Below are positions 23,119-33,589 of a DNA stretch of 64,000 nucleotides, piece after piece. The DNA lies in contig CM053246.1 in NCBI GenBank assembly GCA_028583405.1, positions 4,845,686 to 4,909,685 on the forward strand, given 5' to 3'. Position numbers and translations under genes: made by a program. The notes beneath the pieces were generated by a model, which worked only from the letters and a program-made list of their open reading frames with translations, made no database searches and was not told the DNA's origin. Source of the DNA: Pogonophryne albipinna. Its lineage: Eukaryota; Chordata; Actinopteri; Perciformes; Artedidraconidae. The first letter of the stretch is position 1, and the number at the start of each line of letters is the position of its first letter.

Positions 23119-23289
23119 TCGAATATTTTTCAAGGCAAAGATACGTTAAACCCCCTGCAGCCTTGCACTTCGCCAGGAGAGGTCGCTGTAACTGAAGCTT
23201 CGAGAAATGAACCTATTTCCGACACAATTGTCCAAGTGGTTCGACGCTTCATTCAAAGCTTCATTTTGCCTTCACTACTTGTCGGTGCT

Positions 23290-23420
23290 CTTTAATAGCC
23301 TACTGCGGTCAACACAGCCGTCTTTCGCGTTCACTTGGTCAAATTTGCAGCTCTTCATTTTTGAGTGCGCGATTAATAGCGCCTTTACGGTAATCGCTGT
23401 ACAAGAGTAAACTAAAGCAT
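23290..23420 (-). repeat. Fragment related to sequence beside the Harbinger element
   Basis: The stretch with 'gagtgcgcgattaatagcgc' and 'tttacggtaatcg' is the reverse complement of 30905-30965, just left of the Harbinger element. It may be a solo end of the same or a related family. Confidence 0.5.
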
Positions 23421-23559
23421 GTTTTTTTCTGCTTCTCAAAGGTCACTTCTTATTTCAATAAATATCTGAAATATAGATATTAAATACATCAAATTGAACA
23501 TATAAATGAAAACTAATTCACAGCAACCGCATCCCCCGCTTTTTGGAAAAATTGAATAT

Positions 23560-23800
23560 TAAGATAAGATAAGAAGTACTTTATTGATCCCAATTTGGGA
23601 AATGTGTGCATTGCAGCAACATAAAATCTTTTGGCTCTATGAAACCTGATGTACTTATATGATTCTGTTTTCTTCAAGTTTGTATCTTCTTGGTTGAATG
23701 CACTTATTGTAAGTCGCTTTGGATAAAAGCGTCAGCTAAATGCAATGTAATGTAACAAAAAGACAAGGCATTGTACATTAAATAAATTAAAAGACTAGAA
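23560..23800. mobile_element. LINE 3'-end fragment with nested L2 tail
   Basis: The sequence 'gtactttattgatcccaatt' is a fish LINE 3'-UTR signature. It is interrupted at 23632-23755 by an L2 3' UTR nearly identical to 1050-1196, including 'cgctttggataaaagcgt'. The order is L2 into the older LINE. Confidence 0.6.
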
Positions 23801-24840
23801 ATATACATTCCAAAATATAAAACATCTCAAATAGAAATAAAATAGCATTAAAAAAAGTAGAAAATATACTTGTTAAAATACAAATTTGCAGTAACAAAAT
23901 ATAAAGCAGGATATATTATATATATATATATATATATATTAAGTGTGTGAGGAATGGAATATTAAATATTAGATTGAATGTAAATGTAAAATGTACAGTG
24001 TGAGTATAAGTCAAGAATATTTGTTGTCACAAGAAAACGCTAAATACAACCTTTACTTTACATGCACATCACTATTTTTTCACAATCCCAATCCCTAGCT
24101 AGCTTTTTAAAACTTGTTGTCCATCTGCAGCCATACAAGTAATAAAAACATATAAACACAAAGAAAAAAGTGATTATTTGATTGTGTAATTAAAATAGGA
24201 AATTAACTTTTTCATGTTATTCGTATTACTTGTATACATTTTCATGTTGAACTAAAGGCTGGATATCTTTCATGCATCAAGGAAATTGAAAAATAAAAAG
24301 TGAATATTAGTTCAAAAGTAAATAATGTTGTGTGCAAACATTTAAAATGTAAATATAAAATGTTTACAAGTTGTCCCTTTGAAATTATTTCTGGAAAAAA
24401 CCTTTCTAAATAAATTATTAAAAAATGTTAATAAGATTTTCTGCCTAAAATAGTTGAAATTGAACGTAAACTATATCAAACACCACGTGCATGGCAATTA
24501 ACCCATTTGTGCCCACTATTAAAATGTACTTTGGTTGAAGTTAATAATAATATAAATATGTTATAAAGATCTTAATATATTATTGATTTAATCTTTCTGA
24601 ACACTTTTGAATCAACACAAAATTAAGACTTATTTTATAATGTTCAAGATTTTCATTTTGAAAATACCTGCCAACTTTATTAATACAGCAGATGAAAATA
24701 TTTTATTAGGAGGATCATAGAGGGTGCTCAAACATTAAGGGTTTCCCATTAATGCACCAGCGCTACAGTTGAATTTTCTACTGCAACACTCCCCACACAC
24801 ACACACAGTGTACCCGCGACTGTTACAATGAAGGCTCGAT
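23800..24840. other. AT-rich, no recognised gene
   Basis: Contains an AT dinucleotide run at about 23915-23939. No exon-like or repeat-end structure is clear. Confidence 0.4.
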
Positions 24841-25125
24841 AATCAGCTCACGGCATATAGGTGTAAGCAGGGGTAAAGTGCTATTTTTTACAAGTGGGGG
24901 GTGGACCTCACCTCCTCTAGGGGGGTCTCACCTCCTCTAGTGGGGTCCGGGGGCATGTTTCCCCCGGGAAGATTTTTTTAAATATTGAAGTTAAAAGCAT
25001 CAATCTGGTGCACTTTGAGAGCAACATTAAGAGATCTATGGATACATCTCTCAACATCCATATGACACAGAACTGTAAACAGATTTTCTATTTCTTTATA
25101 GATATTTTACAAATCACACACCCTT

Positions 25126-25845
25126 TGTTGGGGTACACAGGACCTAGTCCGTACTCCGCGCAGATCGTTTGGATATGGCCAGAGCAGGGTCTGGCCCGAT
25201 GTTCCCGGTGAACCGTTCTTTTCTGGAGAGCAGAGGCAATAGTCTAGCAATAGTCAAACAGTCAAACACCACTGGACTTCGTACTCCGATTTGGTTCTGA
25301 TATTACTTTGGTACTTTAATCACAGTTCAGCAAATACATTCAATTTGATACAATACCACAAAGCGCTTTGGGGACTCCTTCTTGAGGTCTCACCGTGACA
25401 GGTCCGTCAGAGTAAGATCCCAGTTAAAGAGAGCCCCGAGTTATAGAAACATCCTGTTCTTTATAGTTTTTGCTGTGAAGCCCCCACCTTTGGTGCTCTC
25501 TCTTGGTGTAATGCTGTGAAGCCCCCACCTTTGGTGCTCTCTCTTGGTGTAATCTGCCTTTGCTGCCCAGACTTCGCTCACAAGACTGTCCTTGGGAAAC
25601 GTTGCGCCTGCTTGGTTCTCACAAGACTTTGTGTGAGAACAAATGAGTTCTGCAACCTTGTTGCATTTCAGTTTGGACAGAACAGAATGCATCTGTTCTT
25701 AATCTGGTTGACTCATCGTTGTTGTTGCACACAGTATTCACACAGTATATTTCCACTGAGGCTTCTCAATGATTACAGCATTATATTTTAGCTTGTTTTA
25801 CTATATCTTTACTTCTGTTACTTTTGCCTTATCAATAAACCATCA
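25126..25845 (-). repeat. ERV A 3' LTR
   Basis: TG...CA-bounded 720 bp. On the minus strand it has a tandem 41-bp duplication (25471-25511, 25512-25552), then TATAAA (25465-25460), then an ATTAAA poly(A)-type signal near 25316. I found no difference from the 5' LTR by eye. Confidence 0.9.
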
Positions 25846-25858
25846 ATCCCCCTTTTGC
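25846..25858 (-). other. ERV A polypurine tract
   Basis: On the minus strand AAAAGGGGGAT directly precedes the 3' LTR; it is the expected plus-strand primer site. Confidence 0.85.
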
Positions 25859-25982
25859 CCCATTCCATAGATTGGGGCAATAACAACAATGTATGCAAGC
25901 GAAGCAATAGTTCAGTGCAGTAATTTCAGTATGCTTTAAATCATTTAGTCTATACGGTTTCTTAGCTGATGTTTTATGGTTC

Positions 25983-27017
25983 TCATGCGTCCATGTCGTC
26001 GCTTTGCCATGGGATGTACGGCGGGGAGGAGGGAACTAATGGGAAGAAAGCGTCATATTTGGAGCAGTTGTCGGCCGGATTGTCTTTCATCATTACTTCC
26101 CACACACAGTCGGGTTCTATGGGGGCAGCGACTATTTTGAGAAGGGGTCTAGCCCCCATACACACGAGACAGTCGTCTCCTGTGTCGATTGCTGCCTGCT
26201 GGGCCATTAGCAGCCAGTTGTTACTGGTCACTGAATGTCCCGAGACCCCGGTTGCCGCTTGGAACTCTTTGTCTACTGTCCAGTCTTCAGTTGAATGAAT
26301 TACCACCCCCTTTTGTACTGTAGTGTCATCCACAAGTGGTTTAGGTATTTTGCTAGATATGCAAGCGAAAAGGGGAAACTGGGGGTCGTTCTCGTTAGAA
26401 TGGGCCCATAAGTAGAAAAGCGCGCAAGTGACTGTGGGGTCTCTTACTGAATCTGGGGCTGCTGTTAGATTTAATTTGAGGGACAAGCCGGCGGAGGATT
26501 TGGACAGTGTGATTGTTTTCCTAAGTGCTATTGCTGGTCCTGTTGACCACGACCTCCAGTCCGCCCCTGTTTCTCCAACCAGGTCTTTCCATTCGTCACC
26601 TATGGTTATGTACCATTGATACCCGTTGCCCCAACTTCTACCATTTTGGCCATGGTTATTTGTTAGACTTGAGTACGGGATTAGACTAGTTGTGCTTGAT
26701 TTTTCAGGTATACACAGTGTAAGGGAAACGCGTTTAAGTGAGGCTCTTTGGTCGCATTTTGTGAAATTTACTGTGTACACCGTGGCACGTGTTTGTGAAA
26801 CATCACGTATTGTACGGGTCTTACTGGAGTGATTTTGTGGTGTGGGGTTTGGTGGTGAAGTGACATTTCTTGGTGTGTTGTCTTTGATCTCTCTGGGTCG
26901 TTCTCCAAGTAGTATCACTAGGATTCCGATCATGATTACCCCCATTAGGGCCAGAGCGAGGTATGCGAGCTGAGAGCTAGGGCTCCCCCTTTTGCCTTTT
27001 GCCATTGTCTTTTTCAA
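25983..27017 (-). CDS. ERV A truncated envelope surface protein
   Basis: 344 codons. A positively charged N-terminus is followed by one hydrophobic segment (about residues 18-37) that could act as signal anchor. The ectodomain has several N-x-S/T sites and a CLVC motif (surface-subunit CxxC type). The transmembrane subunit with fusion peptide and anchor is missing; the stop lies 137 bp before the LTR. At a basic site after the hydrophobic segment copy A has Ile where copy B has Lys. Confidence 0.75.
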   Translation of the reverse strand: MKKTMAKGKRGSPSSQLAYLALALMGVIMIGILVILLGERPREIKDNTPRNVTSPPNPTPQNHSSKTRTIRDVSQTRATVYTVNFTKCDQRASLKRVSLTLCIPEKSSTTSLIPYSSLTNNHGQNGRSWGNGYQWYITIGDEWKDLVGETGADWRSWSTGPAIALRKTITLSKSSAGLSLKLNLTAAPDSVRDPTVTCALFYLWAHSNENDPQFPLFACISSKIPKPLVDDTTVQKGVVIHSTEDWTVDKEFQAATGVSGHSVTSNNWLLMAQQAAIDTGDDCLVCMGARPLLKIVAAPIEPDCVWEVMMKDNPADNCSKYDAFFPLVPSSPPYIPWQSDDMDA

Positions 27018-27142
27018 AGTCTTAGTCCTGTGTGTCAGTTTAAATGGATCTCTTACTGTGGTGGGTGTATGTAATGCGTGTGGTGTACCGCCTGCTCAGG
27101 GGGTGCGGTCCCTTGTCGTGCCTCCTTGCCGGCTGTTATCTC

Positions 27143-27641
27143 CTAGGCTGTGGATGGGCCCCCTCCGTTGTCCTCAGTGGGGTCCTGGGTCGGGGTGCCT
27201 TCTGCTGACCGGATGTGGAGGTCCTCTAGGTCGATAGCCGTGTCTTCAAGGGTCCTGGTTGGAGTTGGTGCCGCCACACATCGGGACCAGTGGTACCACG
27301 TGTCTCCTTTTCCTTCTAGTCGCACAGCGTGGTCTGTTCTCTGGGTTACCTTGTGGGGTCCGGTGAAGCGTGGGGCACACCACTTGGGTTTGACCGTCTT
27401 CAGTCGGATGTACTCCACGTCTCTGCCACCCTCAGCTTCTTCGGTATGTCCCTTGGCTCGTGTTTCTGTGGATTCGTCAGCGAACTCTGCAACAAGGCAT
27501 TTTAGTTGTTTATAATAGTCCCGTGGTTCCTGCCCCTGGGCCAGGAAACTGGTGTCCATGGGTCATCTCATATGGAGAGAAACCTGTGGTTCTGCAAATG
27601 GTGCTACGAATCACCAGTAAGACCAATGGTAGCGCCTCTAA
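27143..27641 (-). pseudogene. ERV A integrase C-terminal tail, broken
   Basis: Continuation of integrase after the stop. A 35-bp deletion near 27520 relative to copy B (47034-47068) shifts the frame. The tail after it (KPKWCAPRFTGPHKVTQRT and on) is the C-terminal DNA-binding domain, with the typical PxxFxGPxxV-like pattern. Confidence 0.75.
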
Positions 27642-28624
27642 CTAGTTCAGCCCTGTTTCTTCCATAGTTTTGGCAAGTTTCTGTTTCATGTTCTGGTTCA
27701 TCCTTTCTACCTTTCCCTGTGACTGTGGGTGGTACACTGCCCCGAATTTGTGGGTCAGGCCTAGAGAAGCTTCTACGGTGGCTAGGTCATGATTTCTGAA
27801 GTGTTTAAGGTATGGTGTGTCTGTCCACCTAGGTTTGCCCTGGCCATACGACGGCGTCTGGTTTGGGGTGGAGGTGGCTCTAGCTTCCTGGGGTGGGGAT
27901 GTTGGCGTTAGTTTAACCTTTCCCTGTATTTGATAGAAGTTTTCTCCTACTCCCCCTGTGCTTGGTCCTGGAGGGGGTGTTTTGATCGGGGAAAGTGTGG
28001 TCTGAATAAAAGGATTATTCGGACTATATGGGGGCGGCGAAAACGGGCCGTCGCTGGGGAGTTCGGGATATAATCTGTTTTGGACGGCTGGTTCAGAACC
28101 CGGGGGTGTTTTTATCACCTGTGCGCCTGTGGCTGTTGGGGAGTTACTATGATTTGGGCTGGCCTGGGTGCTGCTTCTGTAAGAGGTGCTTGTAGGGTGG
28201 GCCCTGGTGTTCCGCTATTTGTTACTGTTCCTGCTGCTGAGATGAGGACATGGCAAGTCCTTACTAGTCCCTCTAATCTATCTCGCGTATATTGGTGTCC
28301 TTTTCTCCCGAACATCCCACACTGTGTGGAATTATGTCTTTTTAGTTGTTCCTCTATGTTCTTCTTTCCTTTTTCAAACATTTCCGCTGGACTTTTTCCT
28401 CCTATTGACTTCCCTTGTGCATCCACGTGATTCTGCCTGTATGCCGTCAAGATACCATTATCTGACAAATTGTGGTACACTCGTGCCACCTTTTTCTCCC
28501 ATTTATTCCAATCCTCTTCCTTCAGATGTTTTCGTCCTTCCTCTATCCATTTTTTCCATATAACCCCACGGGCTGCTGGAACCAAGAAGCCCTGCTTCCT
28601 TTCTCTCTCAAATTCACCTTCCAT
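27642..28624 (-). pseudogene. ERV A Gag N-terminal part fused to integrase C-terminal part
   Basis: 28115-28624 encodes the charged, matrix-like N-terminal segment of Gag. A 1-bp deletion near 28139 (relative to copy B) shifts the frame, which resumes at 28118 with a proline-rich region holding a PPPY late-domain motif. About 80 residues later the sequence becomes integrase (HFRN, then YHPQSQGKVERMN with the third catalytic acidic residue). It ends at a TAG (27643-27645) where copy B has a Trp codon. The first two integrase catalytic Asp residues are deleted. Confidence 0.8.
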
Positions 28625-28681
28625 TTTTCTTTTCTTTCTACTTCTCCTATGGTCGCTAGTGTCTTTCCTAGTCTGATACCT

Positions 28682-29014
28682 CCTGGCTGCTAATGACTGT
28701 TATTAGGCTGACGCTTTATCTTAGTAACTAGTGTCACTCCACTAGGTTTATACTGCTCTGGGTAACTGATACGGTGATCAGGTTTACACCATCCTGGCTG
28801 CTAATGACTGTTATTAGGCTGACGCTTTATCTTAGTAACTAGTGTCACTCCACTAGGTTTATACTGCTCTGGGTAACTGATACGGTGATCAGGTTTACAC
28901 CATCCTGGCTGCTAATGACTGTTATTAGGCTGACGCTTTATCTTAGTAACTAGTGTCACTCCACTAGGTTTACACTGCTCTGGGTAACTGATACGGTGAT
29001 CAGGTTTACACCAT
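28682..29014 (-). repeat. ERV A leader/gag repeats, 3 x 111 bp
   Basis: Three nearly identical 111-bp units start at 28682, 28793 and 28904. The unit length is 37 codons. On the minus strand one frame is open through each unit except for a single TAG per unit. Copy B has only two units. Confidence 0.9.
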
Positions 29015-29354
29015 CCCTTGGACTACGGCGAGTCCTTATAAATTACGGGTTCCACCCGCTTCTTCTCCCACAAATTTGTTATGCAGTTGCTGAACTTCAA
29101 AATAGTTTTTTATCTGTTTTTCTGGTTTGTTTTATTCGTTTGGTTTATACATTCGTCTTATTTTATCCCGTAGCACAACTCTAAAATTTTGTAATATGTC
29201 AATCACACCATTTAGCTGTAACAGGTAGGTGCTTACCTTGGTTCTGTGTCCTACCCGGGTTTAGCTGTGTTTTGGGGATTTTTGATAAGCCGAAGTTTTT
29301 TTATTCCGTCCACTCTCAGAAGGTCACCGGTGTCCAGTTCCTCCTGCTCTGACC

Positions 29355-29372
29355 ATCACGTCGGGCTCACCA
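29355..29372 (-). other. ERV A primer-binding site, tRNA-Trp type, one mismatch
   Basis: Three bases inside the 5' LTR the sequence is complementary to the 3' end of tRNA-Trp, except at one position (C for G) relative to copy B, which matches all 18 bases. Confidence 0.75.
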
Positions 29373-29375
29373 AGC

Positions 29376-30095
29376 TGTTGGGGTACACAGGACCTAGTCC
29401 GTACTCCGCGCAGATCGTTTGGATATGGCCAGAGCAGGGTCTGGCCCGATGTTCCCGGTGAACCGTTCTTTTCTGGAGAGCAGAGGCAATAGTCTAGCAA
29501 TAGTCAAACAGTCAAACACCACTGGACTTCGTACTCCGATTTGGTTCTGATATTACTTTGGTACTTTAATCACAGTTCAGCAAATACATTCAATTTGATA
29601 CAATACCACAAAGCGCTTTGGGGACTCCTTCTTGAGGTCTCACCGTGACAGGTCCGTCAGAGTAAGATCCCAGTTAAAGAGAGCCCCGAGTTATAGAAAC
29701 ATCCTGTTCTTTATAGTTTTTGCTGTGAAGCCCCCACCTTTGGTGCTCTCTCTTGGTGTAATGCTGTGAAGCCCCCACCTTTGGTGCTCTCTCTTGGTGT
29801 AATCTGCCTTTGCTGCCCAGACTTCGCTCACAAGACTGTCCTTGGGAAACGTTGCGCCTGCTTGGTTCTCACAAGACTTTGTGTGAGAACAAATGAGTTC
29901 TGCAACCTTGTTGCATTTCAGTTTGGACAGAACAGAATGCATCTGTTCTTAATCTGGTTGACTCATCGTTGTTGTTGCACACAGTATTCACACAGTATAT
30001 TTCCACTGAGGCTTCTCAATGATTACAGCATTATATTTTAGCTTGTTTTACTATATCTTTACTTCTGTTACTTTTGCCTTATCAATAAACCATCA
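29376..30095 (-). promoter_or_regulatory. ERV A 5' LTR with U3 duplication and TATA box
   Basis: This is the promoter LTR for the minus-strand provirus. The 41-bp direct repeat lies immediately upstream of TATAAA (29715-29710), the layout of a retroviral enhancer duplication. Transcription should start about 25-30 bp further, in the segment beginning GGGGCTCTCTTT. The role is inferred from layout. Confidence 0.85.
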
Positions 30096-30099
30096 CCTT

Positions 30100-31033
30100 T
30101 TAAAACAAACCGTTTGAGACCCACTGAGATAACTAGACTAAAGTTAACTATCTAAACACCGAGAGCCCTTTACTTCACCTGAGCTGAGATTACCTGAGAC
30201 TCTCCGTCTGACAGGAGAGAGTTCTCCCTCCACCTTGTTGTTGAAAAAGCTCCTTATATCCGTTAGCTTAGCTAGCTAGCACCAGATGCTAACCACAACG
30301 ATCTCCGGTAGATACCCACCGGTGCGCGAGGCTCTCTCTCGCTCGCGCACGCACACAATCGTTTAAGGACTAAAAAACGATTCATCTTTCACTTTGCTGT
30401 TAGCAAATAATTTGGTGCTCTAGCTAACAGGAAGTCACTCAAGTGTCAAAATAATTTAGCCTATGGGTAGGTCAAAAATCGAATGGGTGCTGGCCATTGG
30501 CCTAATCATATCACCGGTGTTGGCTTTATGTTTTTGGTCAAAAATGTGTTTGTTTCACATTTGCATTGATGTAATCAATAATGTTTCTAATTTAATAAAA
30601 ATAATAATAATTTTCAAAAAAAAAAAGCTAGCTAGCTCCCCCCTGGCGCCGCCCCTGAGTAGAAGGACTTTAGCAGCATCATAAGAGGCCAACAAGAGTG
30701 ACAGGGGTGTGTCACTGTGCTGAAGGAAAGTTGTGAACAGCTATCCAGGCCAGTCTCTAAAGTGCTGCTGCTGGAGTACTGATCTAGTGGATCTAGTGTT
30801 GATGTCATCTGTCTACCATATCCTCTTAAAATACTCTGTCTAACATTTTTATCGCAAATATAGCACCAAAACATGCATTATTTTACTCTTGTACTAGCGT
30901 CACTGCCGCTTCTCGGCGATTACCGTAAAGGCGCAATAAATCGCGCACTCAAAAATGAAGAGCTGCTCAGTGGTAGTCAGATTGACGGTGAGTGCGAGAT
31001 TGAGAGCAGCTGGTGGAATGGCGTCTTTGAGTC
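30100..31033. other. Right part of ERV-A target repeat and Harbinger flank, no gene
   Basis: 30104-30200 continues the repeat interrupted by ERV A. The segment at 30640-30660 reads like an inverted hAT end (ggcgccgcccctg). 30890-31010 is shared with 23290-23420. No coding sequence is convincing. Confidence 0.5.
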
Positions 31034-31256
31034 GAGTGGAGTGCACCAGCTGGGCGTAAACTGGGCGTAACTCTACGTCCGACGTAGAATCGAAGGTTAA
31101 GACCAAACTAAAGTTATGACTTGTGCACCACTTAGACTTAAGCCCTGTATGCGTTGCGCCCGGGTGTAACTTTTACGCCTAGTATGGAGCAGGCGTAAAT
31201 CGGAAAGACAGACTAGTATCCATAGTAACGTAAAACAGGCAAGAAGGATATTAACG

Positions 31257-32371
31257 ATGGCAGGGCGTCTTGTTTACATGTTTAACAATGAAAGGGCATT
31301 AAGAAGAGAAAGAGTCGTCCGTGATCGAACAAACCCACTGGACATCTATTCAGACAGTGAACTGATAGAGAGGTTTCGTTTCGGCAGACAAGCCCTTTTT
31401 GATTTAATCGAGGAGATCTCCCCTCAACTCCAGCACGGATCAGATCGAAACGCTGCGCTCTCCCCAACCTTGCAGGTGCTGATTGCGCTCAGATTCTACG
31501 CGAACGGGGCCTTTCAAAATACTGTGGGAGACATGATTAATGTTCATCGCACAACTGCATGTCGGGCTATAAGACAAGTTTCATTGGCCCAGCACCGCCT
31601 TAGGAACTATAGTCACCTACCCACACAAGAAGAAGCAGCGAAATCCAGGCAAGATTTTTTTGTTAAAATCAGGTATACCTGGTATTGTCGGATGCATCGA
31701 CGGTACTCATGTTCGCATTCAGGCCCCCTCTGAACATGAGTATTTGTATGTTAATTGAAAGGGTTACCATTCTATAAATGTTCAAATTGTGTGCAACTCG
31801 GACATGGGCATTGTCGACCTCGTTGCAAGATGGCCTGGGTCGACCCATGATGCTCGCATCCTGAGAGAGAGCGCCCTTCAACGGGAATTTGAGGCAGGGA
31901 GAGTGAATGGTCTTCTTCTCGGAGACAGTGGATACTGAAGCGCTGGCTAATGACACCTGTCATCGCAGAGAGAACTGCACAAGAGCGCCGCTATAACGAG
32001 AAGCATACACAAACGAGGAACATTGTAGAGCGCTGCATTGGAGTGCTCAAACGTAGGTTAGTAGGCCTAAGTCATTTTTATAATATATAAAAGGCCAGCC
32101 TTTTAATGTAACCTAGATATAGGCTAAATTGTTTTTTGCTTTTTTTTGTAGGTTTCACTGCCTCCACAGTGAAATGCGAATGCACCCTGAGCGCGTCTGC
32201 GTGATCATTGCTGCCACTGTGGTGCTGCACAACATCTGTGTGAAAAAGAGAATCCCCCTTCCGATGCAAGAAGAATTGGTACTGGAGGCGGATGAGAACC
32301 CTGTGGCTCCTGCTGGCATCCGTGAAGATATCGGTGGACGACCCCGCAATCATATAATAAACAACCTATAG
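31257..32371 (+). pseudogene. HARBI1-like DDE transposase, frameshifted
   Basis: ATG 31257 opens 138 good codons with the helix-turn-helix region (LSPTLQVLIALRFYANGAFQ). Then a +1 shift occurs near 31663 and the DDE core follows in the next frame: GCIDGTHV (first Asp), GSTHDARIL (second Asp), GDSGY, ERCIGVLKR (Glu). There is a TGA at 31756-31758 and a small deletion after GDSGY (31937). An intron (GT 32057, AG 32151) joins the last coding exon 32152-32371. It cannot make a full protein. Confidence 0.85.
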
Positions 32372-32512
32372 ACCTATATATTTGTAATATGAACGCTGTT
32401 TTTTTGCAATTGCATTTCAATAAGCTCCCTTTGTGACCACATATTTTCATTTGGCCTATTTTATTCAAAGAACACACACAAGAACATTAAATAACAACAT
32501 TTTGGAGAACTA

Positions 32513-32876
32513 TTAACATGAAATTGAGATTAAAAAAACAAGTAGGCCTACAACATGATTACAGAATGGTGAAACATTGTCTTCTTCAGTGATTAGTAGC
32601 TGATTCTTAAGAATGATTATTTGGAGTCTCAATTTCTCCTTCTCCAGCTCAATTTTTTCGTGTTCCGCTCTCAATTTGACGGTCTCTACCTCCACACGAA
32701 CGATTTCTTTCTCCGTCAGTTCCCGCTGTAGCTCTGACAAATCTCTCTTTCTCTTTCGGGGTGTGGCCATTTGGGATTCCCCTTGAGTCATCGCTGACGC
32801 TGTGGGTGTGGGAATTCCCTCTTCTCTGCGGTCCTCTGAGTCTGTAAAATGGTAAAATGGCGTTGCTTGGCAACAA
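32513..32876 (-). pseudogene. Harbinger second ORF, C-terminal coiled coil only
   Basis: The minus-strand frame reads PRKRKRDLSELQRELTEKE followed by a Glu/Lys/Leu-rich coiled coil. This matches the C-terminal part of the Myb/SANT partner protein of Harbinger elements. The N-terminal SANT domain is missing, so the partner is truncated. Confidence 0.65.
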
Positions 32877-33589
32877 TTACTGTTTCGTGTGTATTCACGT
32901 GGACGCGCATCTTAAGACCAGGCGCAGCTACGCCCGAGACTAGTCAGGCTTGGTGCACTCGGTGTAAATTCGAATCACTACATCGGACGTAGCTAAGCCC
33001 GACGTTAGAGTTAAGCCCTACTTTTTTACGCCCAGCTGGTGCACTCCACTCCAGAAACGTGTAGGTTCACACGAGACCGCTCGAAAGTGCTGGAGACGCT
33101 GTAGTACATATATGCCAGGCCCAGGGGCGTCGCCTGGACCTGGAAACATTTGGGGCTTAGCCCACAGTGGCGGCGCTACAGTCGAATTTTCTACTGCAAG
33201 ACTCCCCACACGCACATACACAATTGCGCCATCTGGTGTCACAAACGTGTGCCTGCATTAGCTTTGTTACGGCAATGGATTGTGGGAGACTCTCATAGCA
33301 CGTGAGGATCTCTTGAGGGTAAGGTGCCTGTATTATGTCGGTGGACAAAATTTATGTTTTTATTTTATAAGGACAATAACGTACTGTTGTGTTTGTTTAG
33401 TTTAATGTTAATTGTTTAATGCTCACAGTCACAGCAACTTGTTTTTGTGTGATTGGCTATTTGTTTTATATGATTTCTCAACGTGATCATCAATAGCTAA
33501 TCTGAGCACCAGAACCCAGCTCACGTGTCCTTTTATGCTGTCCATTGAAATGCAGGTATGTGAGTTTTGTACACCAGTTTATTTATGTT

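Larger units (their letters stand above)
25126..30095 (-). mobile_element. Endogenous retrovirus copy A, internally deleted
   Basis: Two 720-bp LTRs bound the element (3' LTR 25126-25845, 5' LTR 29376-30095), with the 4-bp target duplication CCTT (25122-25125 and 30096-30099). On the minus strand the order is 5' LTR, primer-binding site, leader with 111-bp repeats, gag N-terminal part, integrase C-terminal part, truncated env, polypurine tract, 3' LTR. Capsid, nucleocapsid, protease, reverse transcriptase, RNase H and most of integrase are missing. It is inserted in the dispersed repeat whose uninterrupted relative is at 19190-19960. Confidence 0.9.
31034..33051 (+). mobile_element. PIF/Harbinger transposon, 26-bp TIRs, inactive
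   Basis: Terminal inverted repeats match over 26 bp (GAGTGGAGTGCACCAGCTGG and on) at 31034 and 33051. It contains a HARBI1-like transposase on plus and a truncated partner protein on minus. I could not see a clean target duplication. Confidence 0.85.

Noticed and set aside
27150..27515. Plus-strand frame of 121 codons and its copy at 46663-47028
   Set aside because: Antisense shadow of the ERV integrase C-terminal domain; no start context or domain.
24852..30655. One large hAT element enclosing ERV A (CAGGGGTAAAG left end, inverted CAGGGGCGGC right end)
   Set aside because: The flanking 8 bp do not match, so a single element cannot be supported.
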